From positions 1 through 8,789 of the forward strand of contig CALPPK020000025.1 of assembly GCA_943325435.2 (NCBI GenBank): DNA of 8,789 bases, read 5' to 3'. Within the stretch, counting starts at the first letter, position 1. Every line of letters starts with the position of its first letter. Under the pieces are notes generated by a model. The model was not told the DNA's origin. It was given only the letters and a program-made list of their open reading frames with translations, and did no database searches. A program made the position numbers and the translations under genes. Source of the DNA: Bifidobacterium breve. GTDB lineage: Bacteria > Actinomycetota > Acidimicrobiia > Acidimicrobiales > Ilumatobacteraceae. This document shows positions 1 to 6,763 of this stretch, one piece after another.

Positions 1-797
1 CGGCCTTGTCGGCGTCCGTGCTCGGCTGCTACTCGACGAAAGCGAGGGTCGAGTGAATTTGGCCCCATTGCCTCGATTGCTTCAGCATCAGCGACGATCA
101 TGCGGATGGTGCTTCCAGATGCTCGAAGCTCTGCAAGTTCAGCATCAACGATTGGTGAAGGTCCACCGGTCATCGGTGCAATCACGATGACATCTGAGTG
201 ACCAGTAGCCAAATGGGCATTCGCACTGTTGCGTAATCCGCCGTCGTAATAACGACGACCATTTATGGTTACGCAGGGCCACACACTTGGCACCGCACAA
301 CTTGAAGTAACGGCATCGACAAGCGAGACACCATTGTCTTTTGTCCAGGTGACGAATTCTCCGGCAAGAGCATCAATAGCAGTGAGGATCAATGGGATGG
401 TTGGCCAGTCGTGAGAAGGAAGTCGCTTTTCGATCACGGCACGTCGAGTTGCTTCGTCAACTGTTATTGCAGCAAGTGCAAGTTCGCCAATGCGAATGCG
501 TTGTTCATCAGTGGTGGTTCCACCTAATGCCATTTCACCAAAGATGATGGCTAGTGCGTCTAGATCAAGCTGAGGGGAAATCTCATGGTGGCTTTCGGCG
601 GTTTGTGATGCGTATAGGTCTGCAAGGTCTGTGCCGGAAAGTATCTGGGCACCGACAGTGGAACCAGCAGATGTGCCCACCACAAGGTCAAGGTTGGAGA
701 TGACGTCATGGCCGGAATCTCGTAATCCCATGAGGACTCCTGTTTCCCATGCAACACCTGTTACTCCGCCGCCCGCCAATACCAATGCATGTGTCAT
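1..797 (-). CDS. Patatin-like phospholipase family protein (3' end beyond window)
   Basis: Predicted serine acyl hydrolase of the patatin/RssA-like family, which cleaves acyl esters of phospholipids or related lipids with a Ser-Asp dyad. Seen in the reverse translation: the N-terminus MTHALVLAGGGVTG carries the glycine-rich oxyanion motif GGGVTG (residues 9-14), the nucleophile elbow GTSAG gives Ser43 (residues 41-45), and YYDGG supplies the catalytic Asp185 (DGG 185-187). About 265 residues are visible without a stop; the frame runs off the left edge, so the C-terminus is missing. No signal peptide or membrane segment is evident. The ATG at 797 directly precedes the oxyanion motif, as is usual for short bacterial patatins. 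Only a poor GAGG lies just before it, with a TAAACA box 6 bases upstream. It is divergent from the next gene. The natural substrate is unknown. Confidence 0.9.
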   Translation of the reverse strand, partial: MTHALVLAGGGVTGVAWETGVLMGLRDSGHDVISNLDLVVGTSAGSTVGAQILSGTDLADLYASQTAESHHEISPQLDLDALAIIFGEMALGGTTTDEQRIRIGELALAAITVDEATRRAVIEKRLPSHDWPTIPLILTAIDALAGEFVTWTKDNGVSLVDAVTSSCAVPSVWPCVTINGRRYYDGGLRNSANAHLATGHSDVIVIAPMTGGPSPIVDAELAELRASGSTIRMIVADAEAIEAMGPNSLDPRFRRVAAEHGRRQG

Positions 798-893
798 GCC
801 TCATGTTTAGTCGTTGCCAAGCCGAAGGTAATTGTTGCAACTTTGTTTCGTGTGAGGCGTGGCTTGTTCTGGCTACATACACTCCATAGAGAT

Positions 894-1379
894 ATGGTCA
901 ATCAGCCCGATGCAAGCGAACTAGAGCCTTATGCCGGCGATTTGTATCAGGCTGTCGCGCGAGCAATTCCGCGCTGGATAAGCACTCAGGTTGCTGAAAT
1001 AGCCTCACTGAGTATTGATGAAACGTCGCCGGAATTTCAATCTGCCTTGGCTGATGTAACTGAGCGCACACACCAAGTCGCAACCCAAAATTTACTGTCG
1101 CTGCTGGCAACTGATGTTGACGCCCAACAGTCAAACCCGTTACATGTACTTCGTGCATCAACTACTTTTGCAACTCAAATGCTTCAGTCTTTCGGTGTTG
1201 AACCCGCGCGTCGTGATGAATATGAAGTGCGGGCAATGCCAGGTGATGTTTTCTCGATTGGGCCGTTGACATGGAGAGACCTTGGTGAAGAGGTTCATGA
1301 TGCCGGAATCTCATGGGGTGCCTGGAAGGCGGCAACAATCCTGACTCGTCGTCGTGCTGATGGAAGTATCCCGTCATGA
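894..1379 (+). CDS. Unrecognised 161-residue protein coupled to glnD
   Basis: I do not recognise a family. The protein is mostly predicted helical and soluble, with no signal peptide, membrane span or metal-binding cluster. Visible stretches include LYQAVARAIPRWI (18-30), a polar middle with TERTHQVATQNLLSLL (56-71), a hydrophobic helix FATQMLQSFGV (92-102), then GDVFSIGPLTWRDLGEEVHDAGISWGAWK, positions 117-145, rich in Gly and Trp, and a basic tail TRRRADGS (151-158). The ATG at 894 is chosen because the sequence becomes protein-like there. An upstream in-frame ATG at 789 would add 35 unlikely residues and overlap the divergent patatin gene. There is no Shine-Dalgarno; a TACACT box at 878-883 could give a very short leader. 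Its stop overlaps the glnD start (ATGA, 1376-1379), so the two are almost certainly co-translated. A role in nitrogen sensing is inference from position only. Confidence 0.8.
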   Translation: MVNQPDASELEPYAGDLYQAVARAIPRWISTQVAEIASLSIDETSPEFQSALADVTERTHQVATQNLLSLLATDVDAQQSNPLHVLRASTTFATQMLQSFGVEPARRDEYEVRAMPGDVFSIGPLTWRDLGEEVHDAGISWGAWKAATILTRRRADGSIPS

Positions 1380-3661
1380 CATCGCGTGCTGAAGTTATTG
1401 CAGATCTGTCGCTGAGTGGTATCGCTGCATGTAACGCGTTATCCGATGTAACTGATGCGTGGTTGAATGAAATCTTTATCGCAGCAACTGCTGGAGAGAA
1501 GAAACGTGACGACATTGTTCTGATTGCCGTTGGTGGGTATGGCAGGCGTGAACTCGCGCCACATAGCGATCTTGACATTTTGTTGGTGCACAAATCTGTA
1601 AAGAACATTGGTGATATCGCATCAAAGATGTGGTATCCAATTTGGGATGCGGGTGTAAAACTTGGTCACGCAGTTCGTACTCCGAAAGAGACCATTCAGT
1701 TGTGTTCCACAGATCTTGATACGGCCACGGCTTTGGTAACTGCTCGTGTCATTGCTGGTAACCAAAAACTTGGAAACGAACTTATTAGTGAAGCATCTTC
1801 CAGCTGGAAGAAAAACGGTCGTCAATGGTTGGTGCAATTACATAGGCGAATCATTGAGCGTTACGCAAAGGACGGGGAAGTTGCATTTCTTCTCGAACCA
1901 AACCTCAAAGAAGGACTTGGTGGTTTACGCGACATTCATGCATTGCAATGGGCAGTTGACGCCGGCTTAGAGCTCTCGTCTGATGACCGTAGGCAATTAA
2001 CTAGGTGTAATGACATTCTGCTTCGAGTACGTGTTGCGCTTCATCGTCATGTTGGTCGAGCCAGTGAAATCTTGCGATTGGAAGATCAAGCCCCAGTTGC
2101 ACCAATGGCCGGATACGCCACCGATGATCAGTTGATGGCCGCAATTGCTGAAGTTGGACGCGAAGTGGCATGGATTGCCGATGAGGCATGGGCGCAATTA
2201 GACCCACCAGCAGATCGTTCTCCTATTGCGCAACCGTTGGCGCCTGGAGTGCATTTACTGAACGGTGAAATTCACCTTGATGATGCAGTCAATGTCGCAG
2301 ATGATCCGACGTTATTGCTACGTGTTGCAACAGCTGCAGCTCGCCTTGGCGCACGTATCGATCGTGCATCGCTCAATCGTCTCGGCGAGTCGTCTCCCCA
2401 GTGGCCAGACCCGTGGCCAGCAGGAGCTAGTGATGATCTTGTTGCGCTACTTCTTGAAGGTGAAGCAGCGATACCAGTTCTTGAATCACTAGATCAACGC
2501 AACCTGTTGGTTCGCGTGTTGCCTGAATGGGCATCAGTGCGTAGCAAACCTCAACGTAATGCATTTCATCGTTATACAGTCGACCGTCATTTGTGGCAGA
2601 CCGTTGCGAATGCAGCAGAGTTAGTACACCGAGTAGTTCGTCCTGACTTATTGGTGCTCGCTGCATTGTTCCATGATCTCGGCAAGGGGTATCCAGGAGA
2701 CCACACCGAAGTTGGCATTGAATTGTTCGCTGAAATCGGAACCCGTATGGGGATGCCTGAATCTGATCAGCGCATCATCAGTCTGTTGATTGAGCACCAT
2801 TTGTTGCTTGCTGATACTGCGACGCGACGCGACTTGTCTGATGATGCGACCATCACCATGGTGGCAGGTCACTTGCAATCAACAGTTGTATTGGACTTAT
2901 TACATGCGCTGACACAAGCCGACTCATTAGCAACAGGCCCATCAGCATGGAGCGATTGGAAGGCTGAACTTGTCGCGCTATTGGTTGAACGCGCACGACA
3001 CGTATTGGGCGGTGGCGATATGACAGAAGTGATGTGGCGGCTTTTCCCTGACGCATCAGTTTTGGAATTGATGGCTACTGGTGAAATTGCAATACGCACA
3101 CAACCAGATCGTGTCACCGTTGTCAGCCCTGACAAACCCGGAACTTTTAGTCGTGTTGCCGGAGTTCTGTCGTTGTACAACATGGACGTATTGGGTGCTG
3201 AGGCTCATTCAGATGAACAGGGAATGGCTGCCTCAGAGTTTCGCGTGTCAAGCCAGCATGGCGACATTGATTGGGAACCGATTGAGAACAATCTTCGACT
3301 TGCATTGTCTGGACGTCTTGCACTTGATTCGCGACTTGCAGATCGTGCGGCAAATGCTCGACCCCGCCGTGCAACATCTGCGCTAGCGCCCGCTGCGCCA
3401 ACGGTTCGTTTCGATGACTCTGCATCATCGAACGCCACGTTCCTCGAAGTGCGGGCACCAGATAGGGTCGGAGTATTTCACCGCATTACAAAGGCAATTG
3501 CTGATTGTGGACTCGACATTCGTCACGCACGGGTATTGACCCTTGGAAATGAAGTTGTGGACTCGTTCTATGTGTGCGAACCCAATGGTGGTCGAATCAA
3601 TGATGAGGCGTATAAAAATGAAATCTCTCGCGCCATTTTGCACTCTCTCGGCGAGAAGTAG
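1376..3661 (+). CDS. glnD: [Protein-PII] uridylyl/adenylyltransferase and removing enzyme GlnD
   Basis: Bifunctional nitrogen sensor: it attaches a nucleotide to PII when glutamine is low and removes it when glutamine is high. In Streptomyces and Corynebacterium the GlnD homologue adenylylates GlnK rather than uridylylating it. Domains seen: a nucleotidyltransferase core with GGYGRRELAPHSDLD (53-67), metal ligands Asp65 and Asp67; the conserved KEGLGGLRDIH (178-188); an HD phosphohydrolase with FHRYTVDRH (397-405), FHDLGK (432-437), EHH (473-475) and Asp516; ACT 1 about 579-650 (VVSPDKPGTFSRVAGVL); an Ala/Pro/Arg-rich linker 651-686; ACT 2 about 688-758 (VRAPDRVGVFHRIT). At 761 residues it is shorter than the E. 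coli enzyme (about 890) but architecturally complete, with both catalytic sites intact. The start is a 4-base ATGA overlap with the upstream gene, with GGAAG at 1362-1366 as ribosome site. No PII or ammonium transporter gene lies in the window. Confidence 0.96.
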   Translation: MTSRAEVIADLSLSGIAACNALSDVTDAWLNEIFIAATAGEKKRDDIVLIAVGGYGRRELAPHSDLDILLVHKSVKNIGDIASKMWYPIWDAGVKLGHAVRTPKETIQLCSTDLDTATALVTARVIAGNQKLGNELISEASSSWKKNGRQWLVQLHRRIIERYAKDGEVAFLLEPNLKEGLGGLRDIHALQWAVDAGLELSSDDRRQLTRCNDILLRVRVALHRHVGRASEILRLEDQAPVAPMAGYATDDQLMAAIAEVGREVAWIADEAWAQLDPPADRSPIAQPLAPGVHLLNGEIHLDDAVNVADDPTLLLRVATAAARLGARIDRASLNRLGESSPQWPDPWPAGASDDLVALLLEGEAAIPVLESLDQRNLLVRVLPEWASVRSKPQRNAFHRYTVDRHLWQTVANAAELVHRVVRPDLLVLAALFHDLGKGYPGDHTEVGIELFAEIGTRMGMPESDQRIISLLIEHHLLLADTATRRDLSDDATITMVAGHLQSTVVLDLLHALTQADSLATGPSAWSDWKAELVALLVERARHVLGGGDMTEVMWRLFPDASVLELMATGEIAIRTQPDRVTVVSPDKPGTFSRVAGVLSLYNMDVLGAEAHSDEQGMAASEFRVSSQHGDIDWEPIENNLRLALSGRLALDSRLADRAANARPRRATSALAPAAPTVRFDDSASSNATFLEVRAPDRVGVFHRITKAIADCGLDIRHARVLTLGNEVVDSFYVCEPNGGRINDEAYKNEISRAILHSLGEK

Positions 3662-3681
3662 TCGTCGTCCGCCTACCAAGT

Positions 3682-3688
3682 AAGGTGA
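3682..3688 (+). promoter_or_regulatory. Ribosome binding site of the Nudix gene
   Basis: AAGGTGA is complementary to the 3' end of 16S rRNA and lies five bases before ATG 3694. It decides the start, since the in-frame GTG at 3685 falls inside the site. It is one of the clearest Shine-Dalgarno sequences here, consistent with an internal cistron that is not at the 5' end of its mRNA. Confidence 0.7.
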
Positions 3689-3693
3689 AATCT

Positions 3694-4398
3694 ATGAGCG
3701 ATGCAGAACCGCAGTATTTCACCAAAGATCTCATTCGATGGAGCGAAACTCTTGCAGCCATTGCACGTACTGGCATGGGCTTTACTCAAAGCTTGTATGA
3801 AAAAGAACGCTACGAAGAAGTACTAAAAGTTGCCGCAGATATCAAAGTGGCGGCAGATGATGCTCTAGAGATACGTCGCGAACAGGATCACTTTGTTCAA
3901 GAGTGGATGGAATCAGTCGGTGAAGGTGTTCCGGGTTATGTCACACCAAAAGTCGCAATTGGCGCAATTGTTGGAAATGAAGAAGGAAAGATACTTCTCG
4001 TTCAACGTAAAGACAGCGGAGTGTGGCTGTACCCAACCGGATGGGCAGACGTTGGGTATTCACCAGCAGAAGTGGCCATGAAAGAAGTGGAAGAAGAAAC
4101 TGGCATCATTGCCGAACCATTACAACTACTTGGCGTTGTTGATGGAATGCGGATGGGTTTCTCACGTTTCGGCATGTACATGTTGTTGTTTCATCTGCGC
4201 GCAACCGGCGGAGAACTACAGGGTCACCCGTTAGAGACTGGTGATGTGGGTTGGTTTGGGCCCGATGAACTGCCCACTCCAACTGCAGGTGCTCAATGGT
4301 GGGGCGATATGGCCTTTGCGGCCATTGCTGGCGACATTAATCCGGCAACGTTTGATGCTCCGCGCGAACACATGTGGCGCGGCGATCACACTAATTAA
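3694..4398 (+). CDS. Nudix hydrolase with N-terminal helical domain
   Basis: Predicted pyrophosphohydrolase of nucleoside diphosphate-X compounds. The first about 80 residues form a helical region resembling the Nudix_N domain found before some Nudix cores (FTKDLIRWSETLAAIARTG 9-27, then a charged helix). The core starts near residue 85 (PKVAIGAIV). The Nudix box is GWADVGYSPAEVAMKEVEE (116-134) continuing ETGI (135-138). Against the consensus G-x5-E-x7-R-E-U-x-E-E-x-G-U, the first Glu is Tyr122 and the Arg is Lys130, while the metal-binding Glu131, Glu134 and Glu135 remain. The start is the ATG at 3694, five bases after a clear AAGGTGA site (3682-3688); a GTG at 3685 is in frame but is itself part of that site. 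It follows glnD by 32 bases and could be read from the same transcript. The substrate cannot be told from sequence. Confidence 0.93.
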   Translation: MSDAEPQYFTKDLIRWSETLAAIARTGMGFTQSLYEKERYEEVLKVAADIKVAADDALEIRREQDHFVQEWMESVGEGVPGYVTPKVAIGAIVGNEEGKILLVQRKDSGVWLYPTGWADVGYSPAEVAMKEVEEETGIIAEPLQLLGVVDGMRMGFSRFGMYMLLFHLRATGGELQGHPLETGDVGWFGPDELPTPTAGAQWWGDMAFAAIAGDINPATFDAPREHMWRGDHTN

Positions 4399-4418
4399 TT
4401 AGTTCGTACCCTGATCGC
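4382..4418. terminator. Nested inverted repeat at a convergent stop-to-stop junction; possible bidirectional terminator
   Basis: A perfect 14-bp palindrome (4390-4403, core CTAATTAATTAG) contains both stop codons: TAA of the Nudix gene (4396-4398) and TAA of the PAC2 gene (4399-4401 on the minus strand). An outer pair of arms, GCGATCA (4382-4388) and TGATCGC (4412-4418), encloses it, with unequal spacers of 1 and 8 bases. A folded transcript from either strand would have a G+C-containing outer stem and an A+T inner stem. No run of T follows, so it is not a canonical intrinsic terminator; a bidirectional terminator role is inferred from position and symmetry. Confidence 0.35.
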
Positions 4419-5307
4419 GCAAGAACTGTTCGACTTCGTCCACTAACAAGTGCGCATTGTTGTCTGTATCTTCGCCGTCGTCGCTACCGAATTCGAATTC
4501 AAGTTGCGGTGAATCTTCTTGATCAAAAATGTCATCACCCATAGAGTCAAGACGTTCAACATATTCACGTAGGTCATCATCATCTTCGATGAGTTCATTC
4601 ACTTTGTTGTCATACGCAACAACGAAGTTGTGCAATGCAGAAAGTGGAGCAGGTGTGCCGATAATTTCTCCGGCACGTGCCATAAGAGCACTTGCTGCCT
4701 TCGGTGAAGGAATCTGAGATGCGTATGCAGGTACTGCAGCCCACAATGAAGCCGACGGAATAGATGCTTGCGAACATGCATCGTGCAAGACACCAACTAT
4801 TCCAGTTGGTCCTTCATATCGTGAACGTTGCAGATCAAATCTGTCAATAGTTGGTTGGTCATTTGCGGTGCCCATGACACGAACTTCGCGCGAGTGCGGA
4901 ACATCAGCAAGTAGCGCACCAAGAGACAACACCATTGATGCTTCGAAACGAGCAGCAACACTGACAATCTGTTCAGTAAACAAACGCCATTTCAAACTTG
5001 GCTCTGGTCCGAGAATCAGAATGACATCTGCGCCTGGAGTGCTTGCATGCCAGAGGCTTACCTTTGGCCACACGATGGTGCGGTTGACTCCATCGAGCAA
5101 ACGAACAGACGGGCGAATTGTTGCGAAGTCTGTGAACTCTTCAGGATCAATTTCAGCGAGCGGTTCAGCGTTCCATGCATCAATGAGCGTGCGAACTGCG
5201 GTACTTGAGGCGTCGGCCGCATCGTTCCAGCCACTAAAGGCCGCGATGACGGCAGGGCTGCGAAGTGTTGGTTGCGATAACCAGCGGACGTGATCTGAGG
5301 CCGTCAT
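4399..5307 (-). CDS. PAC2 family protein (proteasome assembly chaperone-like)
   Basis: Member of the PAC2 family, named after a eukaryotic 20S proteasome assembly chaperone and widespread in Actinomycetota, where its exact job is not settled. Family hallmarks seen: AFSGWNDA (23-30), LILGPEPSLKWRLF (97-110), LGALLADVPHSR (129-140), GPTGIVGVLHDACSQ (166-180), SLWAAVPAYASQIPSPKA (187-204), and a late helical segment VAYDNKVNELIEDDDDLREYVERLD (positions 230-254, given in outline). The tail 255-302 is strongly acidic (DDIFDQEDSPQLEFEFGSDDGED), ending in the helix LVDEVEQFLRDQ (288-299) common in actinobacterial members. 302 residues is normal for the group. At ATG 5307 the AAGGA motif touches the start codon with no spacer, too close for good Shine-Dalgarno use, while a TAGATT box lies 8 bases upstream, so a leaderless start is possible. 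It lies 39 bases after the SCO6745-type gene on the same strand. Confidence 0.9.
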   Translation of the reverse strand: MTASDHVRWLSQPTLRSPAVIAAFSGWNDAADASSTAVRTLIDAWNAEPLAEIDPEEFTDFATIRPSVRLLDGVNRTIVWPKVSLWHASTPGADVILILGPEPSLKWRLFTEQIVSVAARFEASMVLSLGALLADVPHSREVRVMGTANDQPTIDRFDLQRSRYEGPTGIVGVLHDACSQASIPSASLWAAVPAYASQIPSPKAASALMARAGEIIGTPAPLSALHNFVVAYDNKVNELIEDDDDLREYVERLDSMGDDIFDQEDSPQLEFEFGSDDGEDTDNNAHLLVDEVEQFLRDQGTN

Positions 5308-5315
5308 TCCTTCAA

Positions 5316-5321
5316 AATCTA
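5316..5321 (-). promoter_or_regulatory. Possible -10 box for the PAC2 gene
   Basis: TAGATT on the minus strand ends 8 bases before ATG 5307, a spacing that would place the transcription start at or next to the start codon. It matches TAnnnT, the actinobacterial -10 core. No convincing -35 element is visible. It sits in the 39-base gap after the upstream gene's stop, so it would give PAC2 its own transcript besides any read-through. Confidence 0.35.
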
Positions 5322-5346
5322 TCGCCGAAAATAGCCAGAGATTTCA

Positions 5347-6237
5347 CTAATTGGCTGCATCTGCCAGATCATGTGGACCAGCTGCTGGATAGCCCTTTTT
5401 CTCACGAATTGCGGCTCCCCATGGCTTCAAAATGGCGATTAACTCGTCGATATCTGTTCCAAGCGCACGCACGACACATTCCATTTGTTTGTCTGTGTTT
5501 TGTTCCACCAACTCGCGTTGGGCACGGCCTTCTGTGGTGAGGGTTCCGTCATCTGCAATGAGACCGTCTCGTAACAAGCGTTCAATCGCTTCGTCGTAGT
5601 CAGCCTCGTCCCATCCTCGACTTCGGCTGTACGTCTTGATGGGCATTCCCCAGAACAACTCACTGAGAACTCCAATTTCGCATGCAGTGAAACCGGCGCT
5701 AATCCATGCAGCTGTATGACTATCTCCCCGATACTCGCGCAACATGTCTCCAAGCCGCCATACATCGCCGACTACTGAACCTGGCATTGCAAGTGAACTC
5801 ATGCCGGCAAAAAGCGCACGACCTTCCGGACGTAAAACATCATTAGCGCGCGCGAGTAATGAACGCGCGCGAGATGCGCCATCCGGATTTTCACCGATGA
5901 TGCGATGGAGTTGTCCAATTGCACCGTTGTCTCGTGCTGCACAGATTGTTGCTGCATCCGTAAGAGTCCAACCATATGCAACAGAAGGCAACACCACTTC
6001 TGGTTTGAATACCGCAAATGCTGCAGCAACTACGTGTCCCGGAACTTGTCCCATGACTGATCCACGGCTAGTGAAGTACGCCGGCCCATCTGGAGCCATG
6101 ACGCCGTTTAGTTCTCGAGGGCTCGCCCCAAAACCCAGTTTCTGGTAGTTGCTATGGCATTCGGGGGAGAAGTACACCTGACCTGTAACTGGTTCAAGAA
6201 CCCCTGCCAATACTCGTGAAATATGCGTGGTAGCCAT
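5347..6237 (-). CDS. SCO6745 family protein
   Basis: Resembles the SCO6745-type family of actinobacterial proteins, named after a Streptomyces coelicolor gene, of unknown biochemical function. Seen: the N-terminal signature LEPVTGQVYFSPECHSNYQKLG (residues 14-35, in outline), an early PDGPAYFTSRGSVMGQVPGHVVAAAFAVF segment (49-77), helical repeats in the middle, FWGMPI (195-200), and a C-terminal winged-helix-like stretch about 205-255 (WDEADYDEAIERLLRDGLIA then GTLTTEGRAQRE) that the family annotation describes as helix-turn-helix. The frame is open to 6507, but ATG 6237 (296 residues) is chosen because similarity begins there and upstream residues are low-complexity antisense of the GNAT gene. 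There is no Shine-Dalgarno; a TATTCT box is exactly 6 bases upstream. DNA binding is not demonstrated; the HTH-like fold may be structural. It may be co-transcribed with PAC2. Confidence 0.85.
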   Translation of the reverse strand: MATTHISRVLAGVLEPVTGQVYFSPECHSNYQKLGFGASPRELNGVMAPDGPAYFTSRGSVMGQVPGHVVAAAFAVFKPEVVLPSVAYGWTLTDAATICAARDNGAIGQLHRIIGENPDGASRARSLLARANDVLRPEGRALFAGMSSLAMPGSVVGDVWRLGDMLREYRGDSHTAAWISAGFTACEIGVLSELFWGMPIKTYSRSRGWDEADYDEAIERLLRDGLIADDGTLTTEGRAQRELVEQNTDKQMECVVRALGTDIDELIAILKPWGAAIREKKGYPAAGPHDLADAAN

Positions 6238-6243
6238 GTTTGA

Positions 6244-6249
6244 AGAATA
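6244..6249 (-). promoter_or_regulatory. Putative -10 box giving a leaderless start for the SCO6745-type gene
   Basis: TATTCT on the minus strand is separated from ATG 6237 by six bases (TCAAAC), and there is no purine-rich ribosome site in between. A -10 box 6-7 bases before a start codon is the expected layout of a leaderless actinobacterial mRNA. No clear -35 is visible. It lies in the 64-base divergent region shared with the GNAT gene. Confidence 0.5.
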
Positions 6250-6290
6250 ACTACTTCTTGATGTCGCCCGATTACTGGGACAAATGTGGC

Positions 6291-6297
6291 AAGGTGG
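6291..6297 (+). promoter_or_regulatory. Ribosome binding site of the GNAT gene
   Basis: AAGGTGG lies four bases before ATG 6302 and supports that start over the in-frame ATG at 6284, which has no ribosome site and would add only six residues. Confidence 0.6.
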
Positions 6298-6301
6298 GTA
6301 T

Positions 6302-6733
6302 ATGTCAGTTGTTGTTGAACAAGCCACCATTGCAAATGCCGAATTAATCGACGCTTTCAACCGTCTCATCCCACAACTATCAACTTCGAACAAGCCTCCG
6401 ACCCAAGAGCAATTAGCTGAGATCATTGCCTCGCCGTCCACGATTCTGTTCATCGCTCGACTCGATGAACACATTGTTGGGTCTCTCACCCTCGCAACAT
6501 TTCGCATTCCTACCGGAGTGCGCGCATGGATAGAAGATGTTGTCGTTGATGCAGCCGCTCGCGGTCATGGTGTTGGCGAAGCACTAAATCAAGCAGCGAT
6601 TCTTGAAGCACGACACCGTGGCGCAATAACAGTTGAGCTCACATCGCGGCCGTCGCGTGAAGCTGCAAATCGCTTGTACCAACGCATTGGCTTCGTAGCT
6701 CGCGAAACAAACGTGTACCGCCACGAGCTATAG
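6302..6733 (+). CDS. GNAT family N-acetyltransferase
   Basis: Predicted acetyl-CoA-dependent N-acetyltransferase of 143 residues, a single GNAT domain. Seen: the N-terminal beta/alpha unit VVEQATIANAELIDAFNRLI (4-23), a strand FIARLDEHIVGSLTLATF (50-67), motif A with IEDVVVDAAARGHGVGEAL (77-95), where R87-G88-H89-G90-V91-G92 is the pyrophosphate-binding R/Q-x-x-G-x-G/A signature, and the C-terminal motif B region ANRLYQRIGFVARETNVYRHEL (122-143, in outline), with the Tyr often used as general acid (Tyr126). Such short members acetylate amines, amino acids, peptides or drugs; the substrate here cannot be inferred. The start at ATG 6302 has an AAGGTGG site. It is divergent from the SCO6745-type gene, 64 bases away, and is followed 30 bases later by the Ddn-like gene on the same strand. 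Confidence 0.92.
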   Translation: MSVVVEQATIANAELIDAFNRLIPQLSTSNKPPTQEQLAEIIASPSTILFIARLDEHIVGSLTLATFRIPTGVRAWIEDVVVDAAARGHGVGEALNQAAILEARHRGAITVELTSRPSREAANRLYQRIGFVARETNVYRHEL

Positions 6734-6751
6734 AGGTTTCTCGTCTCACGG

Positions 6752-6757
6752 TATGGT
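6752..6757 (+). promoter_or_regulatory. Putative -10 box for the Ddn-like gene
   Basis: TATGGT is followed by six bases (GAAGAC) and then ATG 6764, the same spacing as the TATTCT box before the SCO6745-type gene. This suggests a leaderless start. The overlapping GGTGA could instead act as a ribosome site, so the two readings compete. No -35 element is evident. Confidence 0.4.
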
Positions 6758-6763
6758 GAAGAC

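Noticed and set aside
789..893. N-terminal extension of the 161-residue protein from ATG 789
   Set aside because: The 35 extra residues are Cys/Trp/Leu-rich and unlike the rest, and the start would lie within the divergent patatin gene; ATG 894 is more plausible.
3648..3658. TCTCGGCGAGA hairpin at the end of glnD
   Set aside because: Only five base pairs with a single-base loop and no T-run; it is coding sequence and too small for a terminator.
4868..5293. 141-residue open frame on the plus strand opposite PAC2
   Set aside because: Shadow of the PAC2 gene; the translation is Ser/Arg/Thr-rich with no recognisable motif.
5847..5873. Two copies of CGCGCGCGAG, 17 bases apart
   Set aside because: They lie within the SCO6745-type coding region in different codon phases and encode ordinary Arg/Ala residues; probably chance from Arg/Ala codons.
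5744..6148. 134-residue open frame on the plus strand opposite the SCO6745-type gene
   Set aside because: Low-complexity Ser/Pro/Ala/Arg translation typical of an antisense frame; the minus-strand frame has family signatures.
6238..6507. N-terminal extension of the SCO6745-type protein up to 6507
   Set aside because: It is antisense to the GNAT gene's coding sequence, is Ser/Cys-rich and has no family similarity; ATG 6237 with its -10 box fits better.
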